A stretch of DNA of 64,000 nucleotides from positions 25,336,501 through 25,400,500 of the forward strand of contig NC_079886.1 of NCBI RefSeq assembly GCF_029227915.1, read 5' to 3'. The notes under the pieces were generated by a model, which saw only the letters and a list, made by a program, of their open reading frames with translations, was not told where the DNA came from and did no database searches. The DNA comes from Hydractinia symbiolongicarpus (taxonomy: Eukaryota > Cnidaria > Hydrozoa > Anthoathecata > Hydractiniidae). The translations under genes and the position numbers were made by a program. Positions 1 through 10,440 of the stretch are shown one piece after another; position 1 is the first letter of the stretch, and the number at the start of each line of letters is the position of its first letter.

Positions 1-589
1 CGATATTTTTTCGGTATTACTAGGTTGGATTGCTTTTAAAAGTTGAACGATTGACCGTGGGACCTAATTCAACTGATTTTGAACTTGAACTTTATAAATG
101 TGATAATGAGACAATTGGACTCCAAGAATTAACATTGCTCTCACTTTGCCAGGAATGCTGAATCTCCGCAGTTACACTAGACGCTCTGATAGCTCTTTAT
201 TTAAATATTTAATTCGATAAGTCCTTATTTACAGTGGGACCAATCCAAGTCGTTAGAGTGCACTGAGAAAAGAGAGAAACTTTTTTAAAAGTATATTTCA
301 TTGACTTTCGAGCGGAGTCAGTCCGTTTGAGTTACAACGGTTGTGTCACATATTCGTACCAACATGTATTTAGCGATATTTTTCTGGTATTTTTAGGTTG
401 TATTGCTTTTAAAAGTGAAGTGATTGACCGTGTGACCTATTTAAACTGATTTTTGACTTTAACCTTATAAATGTAATAGAGGAGACAATTGGACTCCAAG
501 AATTAACATTTTTCTCATTCTGGTATGACTGCTGAATCTCTGCAGTTTCACTAGACGCTCTGTTAGCTCTTTATTTAAATATTCAGTAC
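1..589 (+). repeat. Divergent satellite monomers at left edge
   Basis: About one and a half monomers outside the tetramer that follows. The first carries 'taattcgataagtcc' and 'gtcgttagagtgcactgag', which resembles monomers at 53.6-60.3 kb and after the transposon more than its immediate neighbours. The stretch 358-560 ('ctggtatttttaggttgtat', then the 'cagtttcac' variant) resembles 6,200-6,400, 16,140-16,350 and 24,535-24,740. Confidence 0.75.
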
Positions 590-3500
590 GATAAGTCATT
601 TTTTATAGTGGGACTAATCCAAGCCGTTAGAGCGCACTGAGAACAGAAAGAAATTTTTTAAAACTACATTTCATTGACTTTCCAACGCTATCAGTCCGTT
701 TGAGTTACAACAGTTGCGTCACATAATCGAACCAACATGCATTTAGCTACATTTTACCGGTATTACTAGTTTGCAATGCTTTTAAAAGTGAAACGATTGA
801 CCGTGTGACCTATTTGAACTAATTTTTGACTTTAACCTTATAAATTTGATAGATGAGACAAATAAACTTCAAGAGTTAACATTGTTCTCACTCTGGTTTG
901 ACAGCTGGAGCTCTGCAGTTACACTGGACGCTCTGTTAGCTCTTTGTTTAAATATCTGGATCAATAAGTCATTTGTTACAGTGTGACCAATTGTAGCCGT
1001 TAGCGCGCGCAGAGGAAATAGAGACAGTTTCTAAATTTACATTTCATTGGCTTTCGAACGATATCAGTCCGTTTGAGTTACAACGGTTGCGTCTCATATT
1101 TGTACCAACATGGATTTAGCGATATTTTTCCGGTATTACTAGGTTGCATTGCTTTTAAAAGTGAGACGATTGACCGTGGGACATAATTGAACTGACTTTG
1201 GACTTTAAGCTTGTAAATGTGATAAATGAGACAATTGTACTCCAAGAATTAACATTCCTCTCACTTTTGCAGGAATGCTGAGATTCCGCAGTTACACTAG
1301 ACGCTTTGTTAGCTCTTTATTTAATTAATTAGTTTGATAAGTCATTTTTTACAGTGGGACCAATCCAAACCGTTACAGCGCACTGAGAAAAGAGGGAATT
1401 TTGTTATAACTAAATTTTACTGACTTTCGAACGGTGTCAGTCCGTTTGAGTTACAACAGTTGCGTAACAAATTCGCACCAACATGTATTTAGCGACATAT
1501 TTCCCGTATTACTGAGTTGCATTGCTTTTAAAAGTGAAACGATTGACCCTGTGATTTAATTGAACTTATTTTGGATTTTAAACTTATAAATGTGATAAAT
1601 GAGACAATTGGACTCCAAGAATTAACATTTTACTCACTCTGGTATGACTGCTGCAGCTCTGCAGTTACACTACAGTTACACTCTGTTAGCTCTTTGTTTA
1701 AATATCTGGATCAACAAGTCATTTTTTACAGTGGGACCAATTAAAGCCGTTAGCACGCCCAGAGGAAATAGAGACAGTTTTTAAAATTACATTTCATTGG
1801 CTTTCGAACGATATCAGTCCCTTTGAGTTACAATGGTTGCGTCACATATCCGTACCAACATGTATTTAGCGATATTTTTCCGATATCACTTGGTTGCACT
1901 GGTTTTAGAAGTGAAACGATTGACCGTGGCTCCTAATTGAACTAACTTTGGACTTTAAGCTTATAAATGTGATAAATAAGACAAATTGACTCCAAGAATG
2001 AACATTCTTTTCTCTTTGGTATGCCTGCAGGAACTCCACAGTTACACTAGACGCTCTGTTAGCTCGTTATTTAAGTATTCAGTACGATATGTCATTTTTC
2101 ATAGTGGGACTAATCCAAGCCGTTATAGCGCACTAAGAACAGAGAGAAATTTTTTAAAACTACATTTCATTGACTTTCCAACGCTATCAGTCCGTTTGAG
2201 TTACAACAGTTGCGTCACATAATCGAACCAACATGCATTTAGCTACATTTTACCGGTATTACTAGTTTGCAATGCTTTTAAAAGTGAAACGATTGACCGT
2301 GTGACCTATTTGAACTAATTTTTGACTTTAACCTTATAAATTTGATAGATGAGACAAATAAACTCCAAGAGTTAACATTGTTCTCACTCTGGTTTGACAG
2401 CTGGAGCTCTGCAGTTACACTGGACGCTCTGTTAGCTCTTTGTTTAAATATCTGGATCAATAAGTCATTTGTTACAGTGTGACCAATTGTAGCCGTTAGC
2501 GCGCGCAGAGGAAATAGAGACAGTTTCTAAATTCACATTTTATTGGCTTTCGAACGATATCAGTCCGTTTGAGTTACAACGGTTGCGTCTCATATTCGTA
2601 CCAACATGGATTTAGCGACATATTTCCCGTATTACTGAGTTGCATTGCTTTTAAAAGTGAAACGATTGACCGTGGGACATAATTGAACTGACTTTGGACT
2701 TTAAGCTTGTAAACGTGATAAATGAGACAATTGTACTCAAAGAATTAACATTCCTCTCACTTTTGCAGGAATGCTGAGATTCCGCAGTTACACTAGACGC
2801 TTTGTTAGCTCTTTATTTAATTAATTAGTTTGATAAGTCATTTTTTACAGTGGGACCAATCCAAACCGTTACAGCGCACTGAGAAAAGAGGGAATTTTGT
2901 TATAACTAAATTTTACTGACTTTCGAACGGTGTCAGTCCGTTTGAGTTACAACAGTTGCGTAACAAATTCGCACCAACATGTATTTAGCGACATATTTCC
3001 CGTATTACTGAGTTGCATTGCTTTTAAAAGTGAAACGATTGACCCTGTGATTTAATTGAACTTATTTTGGATTTTAAACTTATAAATGTGATAAATGAGA
3101 CAATTGGACTCCAAGAATTAACATTTTACTCACTCGGGTATGACTGCTGCAGCTCTGCAGTTACACTACAGTTACACTCTGTTAGCTCTTTGTTTAAATA
3201 TCTGGATCAACAAGTCATTTTTTACAGTGGGACCAATTAAAGCCGTTAGCACGCCCAGAGGAAATAGAGACAGTTTTTAAAATTACATTTCATTGGCTTT
3301 CGAACGATATCAGTCCCTTTGAGTTACAATGGTTGCGTCACATATCCGTACCAACATGTATTTAGCGATATTTTTCCGATATCACTTGGTTGCACTGGTT
3401 TTAGAAGTGAAACGATTGACCGTGGCTCCTAATTGAACTAACTTTGGACTTTAAGCCTATAAATGTGATAAATAAGACAAATTGACTCCAAGAATGAACA

Positions 3501-6060
3501 TTCTTTTCTCTTTGGTATGCCTGCAGGAACTCCACAGTTACACTAGACGCTCTGTTAGCTCGTTATTTAAGTATTCAGTACGATATGTCATTTTTCATAG
3601 TGGGACTAATCCAAGCCGTTATAGCGCACTAAGAACAGAGAGAAATTTTTTAAAACTACATTTCATTGACTTTCCAACGCTATCAGTCCGTTTGAGTTAC
3701 AACAGTTGCGTCACATAATCGAACCAACATGCATTTAGCTACATTTTACCGGTATTACTAGTTTGCAATGCTTTTAAAAGTGAAACGATTGACCGTGTGA
3801 CCTATTTGAACTAATTTTTGACTTTAACCTTATAAATTTGATAGATGAGACAAATAAACTCCAAGAGTTAACATTGTTCTCACTCTGGTTTGACAGCTGG
3901 AGCTCTGCAGTTACACTGGACGCTCTGTTAGCTCTTTGTTTAAATATCTGGATCAATAAGTCATTTGTTACAGTGTGACCAATTGTAGCCGTTAGCGCGC
4001 GCAGAGGAAATAGAGACAGTTTCTAAATTCACATTTTATTGGCTTTCGAACGATATCAGTCCGTTTGAGTTACAACGGTTGCGTCTCATATTCGTACCAA
4101 CATGGATTTAGCGACATATTTCCCGTATTACTGAGTTGCATTGCTTTTAAAAGTGAAACGATTGACCGTGGGACATAATTGAACTGACTTTGGACTTTAA
4201 GCTTGTAAACGTGATAAATGAGACAATTGTACTCAAAGAATTAACATTCCTCTCACTTTTGCAGGAATGCTGAGATTCCGCAGTTACACTAGACGCTTTG
4301 TTAGCTCTTTATTTAATTAATTAGTTTGATAAGTCATTTTTTACAGTGGGACCAATCCAAACCGTTACAGCGCACTGAGAAAAGAGGGAATTTTGTTATA
4401 ACTAAATTTTACTGACTTTCGAACGGTGTCAGTCCGTTTGAGTTACAACAGTTGCGTAACAAATTCGCACCAACATGTATTTAGCGACATATTTCCCGTA
4501 TTACTGAGTTGCATTGCTTTTAAAAGTGAAACGATTGACCCTGTGATTTAATTGAACTTATTTTGGATTTTAAACTTATAAATGTGATAAATGAGACAAT
4601 TGGACTCCAAGAATTAACATTTTACTCACTCTGGTATGACTGCTGCAGCTCTGCAGTTACACTACAGTTACACTCTGTTAGCTCTTTGTTTAAATATCTG
4701 GATCAACAATCATTTTTTACAGTGGGACCAATTAAAGCCGTTAGCACGCCCAGAGGAAATAGAGACAGTTTTTAAAATTACATTTCATTGGCTTTCGAAC
4801 GATATCAGTCCCTTTGAGTTACAATGGTTGCGTCACATATCCGTACCAACATGTATTTAGCGATATTTTTCCGATATCACTTGGTTGCACTGGTTTTAGA
4901 AGTGAAACGATTGACCGTGGCTCCTAATTGAACTAACTTTGGACTTTAAGCTTATAAATGTGATAAATAAGACAAATTGACTCCAAGAATGAACATTCTT
5001 TTCTCTTTGGTATGCCTGCAGGAACTCCACAGTTACACTAGACGCTCTGTTAGCTCGTTATTTAAGTATTCAGTACGATATGTCATTTTTCATAGTGGGA
5101 CTAATCCAAGCCGTTATAGCGCACTAAGAACAGAGAGAAATTTTTTAAAACTACATTTCATTGACTTTCCAACGCTATCAGTCCGTTTGAGTTACAACAG
5201 TTGCGTCACATAATCGAACCAACATGCATTTAGCTACATTTTACCGGTATTACTAGTTTGCAATGCTTTTAAAAGTGAAACGATTGACCGTGTGACCTAT
5301 TTGAACTAATTTTTGACTTTAACCTTAAAAATTTGATAGATGAGACAAATAAACTCCAAGAGTTAACATTGTTCTCACTCTGGTTTGACAGCTGGAGCTC
5401 TGCAGTTACACTGGACGCTCTGTTAGCTCTTTGTTTAAATATCTGGATCAATAAGTCATTTGTTACAGTGTGACCAATTGTAGCCGTTAGCGCGCGCAGA
5501 GGAAATAGAGACAGTTTCTAAATTCACATTTTATTGGCTTTCGAACGATATCAGTCCGTTTGAGTTACAACGGTTGCGTCTCATATTCGTACCAACATGG
5601 ATTTAGCGACATATTTCCCGTATTACTGAGTTGCATTGCTTTTAAAAGTGAAACGATTGACCGTGGGACATAATTGAACTGACTTTGGACTTTAAACTTG
5701 TAAACGTGATAAATGAGACAATTGTACTCAAAGAATTAACATTCCTCTCACTTTTGCAGGAATGCTGAGATTCCGCAGTTACACTAGACGCTTTGTTAGC
5801 TCTTTATTTAATTAATTAGTTTGATAAGTCATTTTTTACAGTGGGACCAATCCAAACCGTTACAGCGCACTGAGAAAAGAGGGAATTTTGTTATAACTAA
5901 ATTTTACTGACTTTCGAACGGTGTCAGTCCGTTTGAGTTACAACAGTTGCGTCACAAATTCGCACCAACATGTATTTAGCGACATATTTCCCGTATTACT
6001 GAGTTGCATTGCTTTTAAAAGTGAAACGATTGACCCTGTGATTTAATTGAACTTATTTTG
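590..6060 (+). repeat. 1,496-bp four-monomer higher-order repeat, about 3.6 copies
   Basis: Equivalent 'accaacatgcatttagctac' sites lie at 731, 2227, 3723 and 5218, giving steps of 1,496, 1,496 and 1,495. In order, the unit contains a 'ctggatcaataagtcatttg' monomer, a 'taattagtttgataag' monomer, a 377-bp 'ctggatcaacaag' monomer with an 11-bp internal duplication, and a 'cagtacgatatg' monomer. Three of 373 bp plus one of 377 bp explains 1,496. The copies are nearly identical. One base is missing near 4,709 ('caacaatc' for 'caacaagtc'). Divergence into the next block begins around 6,060. Confidence 0.93.
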
Positions 6061-7452
6061 GATTTTAATCTTACAAATGTGATAAATGAAACAATTGGAC
6101 TCCAAGAATGAACATTTTTCTCACTCTGGTATGACTGCTGGAGTTCTGCAGTTACACTACAGTTACACTCTGTTAGCTCTTTGTTTAAATATCCGTACCA
6201 ACATGTATTTAGCGATATTTTCTGGTATTTTTAGGTTGTATTGCTTTTAAAAGTGAAATGATTGACCGTGTGACCTATTTAAACTGATTTTTGACTTTAA
6301 CCTTATAAATGTGATAGATGAGACAATTGGACTCCAAGAATTAACATTTTTCCCATTCTGGTATGACTGCTGGAGCTTTGCAGTTTCACTGGATGCTCTG
6401 TTAGCTCTTTATTTAAATATCTGGATCAAGAAGTCATTTTTTACAGTGGAACCAATCAAAGCCGTTAGAGCGCGCGGAAGAAATAGAGACAGTTTCAAAA
6501 TATACATTTCTTTGACTTTCGGACGGTATCAGTCCGTTTGTGTTACAACAGTTGCGTCACATATTCGTACCAACATGTATTTAGCGATATTTTCCGATAT
6601 CACTTGGTTGCACTGGTTTTAGAAGTGAAACGATTGACCGTGGCTCCTAATTGAACTAACTTTGGACTTTTAGCTTATAAATGTGATAAATGAGACAATC
6701 GGACTCCAAGAATGAACATTCTTCTCTCTTTATGTATGTCTTCAGGCACTCCGCATTTACACTAGACGCTCTGTTAGCTCGTTACTTAAATATTCAGTAC
6801 GATATGTCATTTTTTATAGTGGGACTAATCCCAGCCGTTAGAGCGCACTGAGAACAGAGAAAAAGATTTTAAAACTACATTTCATTGACTTTTGAACGGT
6901 ATCAGTCCGTTTGAGTTACAACGGTTGAGTCACATATTCGTACCAACATGCATTTACCTACATTTTACCGGTATTACTAGTTTGCAATGCTTTTAAAAGT
7001 GAAACGATTGACCGTGTGACCTATTTGAATTAATTTTTGACTTTAACCTTATAAATGTGATAGATGAGACAAATGAACTCCAAGAGTTAACATTGTTCTC
7101 ACTCTGGTATGACTGCTGGAGCTCTGCAGTTACACTACAGTTACACTCTGTTAGCTCTTTGCTTAAATATCTGGATCAATAAGTCATTTTTTTACAGTGG
7201 GACAAATTAAAGCCGTTAGCACGCCCAGAGGAAATAGAGACAGTTTCTAAAATTTCATTTCATTGGCTTTCGAACGATATCAGTCAGTTTGAGTTACAAC
7301 GGTTGCTTCACATATTCGTACCAACATGTACTTAGCGATATTTTCCCGGTATTACTAGGTTGCATTGCTTTTAAAAGTGAAACGATTGACCGTGGGACCT
7401 AATTCAACTGATTTTGAACTTGAACCTTACAAATGTGATAAATGGGACAATT
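6060..7452 (+). repeat. Mixed satellite monomers, first copy of a block seen three times
   Basis: Non-periodic set of monomers that links the tetramer to the octamer. It starts with a monomer truncated at about 6,192 and continues with the 'cagtttcactgga' monomer. The same succession recurs at about 16,010-17,400 (offset 9,947) and 24,405-25,795 (a further 8,394), so it is part of a duplicated multi-kilobase block. No gene. Confidence 0.85.
6120..6200 (+). repeat. Truncated satellite monomer (about 145-bp deletion), copy 1
   Basis: The monomer runs normally to 'tctttgtttaaatatc' and then jumps straight to 'cgtaccaacatgtattta', omitting about 145 bp of the standard monomer. The parental positions ('aaatatctgg' and 'acatatccgt') share ATATC, so a deletion between five-base identities would give this junction. 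The unit is about 230 bp. Confidence 0.85.
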
Positions 7453-8776
7453 GGACTCCAAGAATTAACATTGCTCTCACTTTGCCAGGAATGCTGAATC
7501 TCCGCAGTTACACTAGACGCTCTGTTAGCTCTTTATTTAAATATTCAGTACGATAAGTCATTTTTTATAAAGGGACTAATCCAAGCCGTTAGAGCGCACT
7601 GAGAACAGAGAGAAATTTTTTAAAACTACATTTCATTGACTTTCCAACGCTATCAGTCCGTTTGAGTTACAACAGTTGCGTCACATAATCGAACCAACAT
7701 GCATTTAGCTACATTTTACCAGTATTACTAGTTTGCAATGCTTTTAAAAGTGAAACGATTGACCGTGTGACCTATTTGAACTGATTTTTGACTTTATCCT
7801 TATAAATGTGATAGATGAGACAATTGAATTCCAAGAGTTAACATTGTTCTCACTCTGGTTTGACAGCTGGAGCTCTGCAGTTATACTGAACGCTCTGTTA
7901 GCTCTTTGTTTAAATATCTGGATCATTAAGTAATTTGTTACAGTGTGACCAATTGAAACCGTTAGCGCGCGCAGAGGAAATAGAGACAGTTTCTAAGTTC
8001 ACATTTCATTGGCTTTCGAACGATATCAGTCAGTTTGAGTTACAACGGTTGCTTCACATATTCGTACCAACATGTACTTAGCGATATTTTCCCGGTATTA
8101 CTAGGTTGCATTGCTTTTAAAAGTGAAACGATTGACCGTGGGACCTAATTCAACTGATTTTGAACTTGAACCTTACAAATGTGATAAATGGGACAATTGG
8201 ACTCCAAGAATTAACATTGCTCTCACTTTGCCAGGAATGCTGAATCTCCGCAGTTACACTAGACGCTCTGTTAGCTCTTTATTTAAATATTCAGTACGAT
8301 AAGTCATTTTTTATAAAGGGACTAATCCAAGCCGTTAGAGCGCACTGAGAACAGAGAGAAATTTTTTAAAACTACATTTCATTGACTTTCCAACGCTATC
8401 AGTCCGTTTGAGTTACAACAGTTGCGTCACATAATCGAACCAACATGCATTTAGCTACATTTTACCAGTATTACTAGTTTGCAATGCTTTTAAAAGTGAA
8501 ACGATTGACCGTGTGACCTATTTGAACTGATTTTTGACTTTATCCTTATAAATGTGATAGATGAGACAATTGAATTCCAAGAGTTAACATTGTTCTCACT
8601 CTGGTTTGACAGCTGGAGCTCTGCAGTTATACTGAACGCTCTGTTAGCTCTTTGTTTAAATATCTGGATCATTAAGTAATTTGTTACAGTGTGACCAATT
8701 GAAACCGTTAGCGCGCGCAGAGGAAATAGAGACAGTTTCTAAGTTCACATTTCATTGGCTTTCGAACGATATCAGT
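7250..8776 (+). repeat. 746-bp two-monomer repeat, two copies
   Basis: Positions 7,255-8,000 and 8,001-8,746 are almost identical, with period 746 (two 373-bp monomers). Pairing ends near 8,776, where 'cagtccctttg' replaces 'cagtcagtttg'. The same dimer recurs at about 10,440-11,764 as part of the octamer duplication. In the 9.9-kb-shifted block near 17,300 only one dimer copy is present, which changes that offset from 9,947 to 9,201. Confidence 0.9.
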
Positions 8777-10440
8777 CCCTTTGAGTTACAATGGTTGCGT
8801 CACATATCCGTACCAACATGTATTTAGCGATATTTTTCCGGTATTACTAGGTTGCATTGCTTTTAAAAGTTAAACGATTGAACGTGGGACCTAATTGAAC
8901 TGATTTTGAACTTGAACCTTATAAATGTGATAAATAAGACAATTGGACTCCAATGATTAACATTCCTCTCACTTTGGCAGGAATGCTGAATCTCCGCAGT
9001 TACAATAGACGCTTTGTTAGCTCTTTATTTAAATATTCACTACGATAAGTCATTTTTTAGAGTGTGACTAATCCAAGCCGTTAGAGTGCACTGAGAACAG
9101 AGAGAATTTTTTTAAAACTAAATTTCATTGACTTTCCAACGCTATCAGACCGTTTGAGTTACAACAGTTGCGTCACATAATCGAACCAACATGCATTTAG
9201 CTACATTTTACCGGTATTACTAGTTTGCAATGCTTTTAAAAGTAAAAAGATTGACCGTGTGAATTATTTGAACTGATTTTTGACTTTAACCTTATAAATG
9301 TGATAGATGAGACAATTGAACTCCAAGAGTTAACATTGTTCTCACTTTGGTTTGACAGCTGGAGCTCTGCAGTTACACTGGACGCTCTGTTAGCTTTTTG
9401 TTTAAATATCTGGATCAATAAGTCATTTGTCACAGTGTGACCAATCGAAACCGTTTGCGCGCGCAGAGAAAATAGAGACAGTTTCTAAATTCACATTTCA
9501 TTGGCTTTCAAACGATATCAGTACGTTTGAGTTACAACGTTTGTGTCACATATTCGTACCAACATGTATTTAGCGATATTTTTCCGGTATTACTAGGTTG
9601 GATTGCTTTTAAAAGTGAAACGATTGACCGTGGGACATAAATGAACTGACTTTGGACTTTAAGCTTGTAAATGTGATAAATGAGACAATTGTACTCCAAG
9701 AATTAACATTCCTCTCACTTTTGCAGGAATGCTGAGATTCCGCAGTTACACTAGACGCTTTGTTAGCTCTTTATTTAATTAATTAGTTTGATAAGTCATT
9801 TTTTACAGTGGGACCAATCCAAACCGTTACAGCGCACTGAGAAAAGAGGGAATTTTGTTATAACTAAATTTTACTGACTTTCGAACGGTGTCAGTCCGTT
9901 TGAGTTACAACAGTTGCGTAACAAATTCGCACCAACATGTATTTAGCGACATATTTCCCGTATTACTGAGTTGCATTGCTTTTAAAAGTGAAACGATTGA
10001 CCCTGTGATTTAATTGAACTTATTTTGGATTTTAAACTTATAAATGTGATAAATGAGACAATTGGACTCCAAGAATTAACATTTTACTCACTCTGGTATG
10101 ACTGCTGCAGCTCTGCAGTTACACTACAGTTACACTCTGTTAGCTCTTTGTTTAAATATCTGGATCAACAAGTCATTTTTTACAGTGGGACCAATTAAAG
10201 CCGTTAGCACGCCCAGAGGAAATAGAGACAGTTTTTAAAATTACATTTCATTGGCTTTCGAACGATATCAGTCCCTTTGAGTTACAATGGTTGCGTCACA
10301 TATCCGTACCAACATGTATTTAGCGATATTTTTCCGATATCACTTGGTTGCACTGGTTTTAGAAGTGAAACGATTGACCGTGGCTCCTAATTGAACTAAC
10401 TTTGGACTTTAAGCTTATAAATGTGATAAATAAGACAAAT
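7453..10440 (+). repeat. 2,988-bp eight-monomer higher-order repeat, copy 1
   Basis: The segment beginning 'gaactccaag/gactccaag' near 7,453 is repeated with a constant shift of 2,988 bp. It includes parts of the 746-bp dimer, the 'taaaaagattgaccg' monomer near 9,240, and a run of the 1,496-bp tetramer types from about 9,600. Agreement with copy 2 is very high. One base difference I can point to is A at 7,711 against G at 10,699. Confidence 0.9.

Noticed and set aside
340-375. Possible CENP-B-box-like motif at 'attcgtaccaacatgta'
   Set aside because: It has TTCG and the following A at suitable spacing but lacks the essential CGGG half, so it does not match the known box.
590-640. Inverted satellite segments
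   Set aside because: Every monomer I phased runs in the same direction; no head-to-head junction was found.
700-760. tRNA-derived or Pol III promoter origin of the monomer
   Set aside because: No credible A-box plus B-box pair; 'gagttacaacggttgcg' does not match GGTTCGANNCC.
6311-6622. 103-codon frame repeated at 16,258 and 24,652, the longest in the window
   Set aside because: It is a read-through of one monomer variant carried in the triplicated block. Its translation matches other monomers in the same frame up to their stops.
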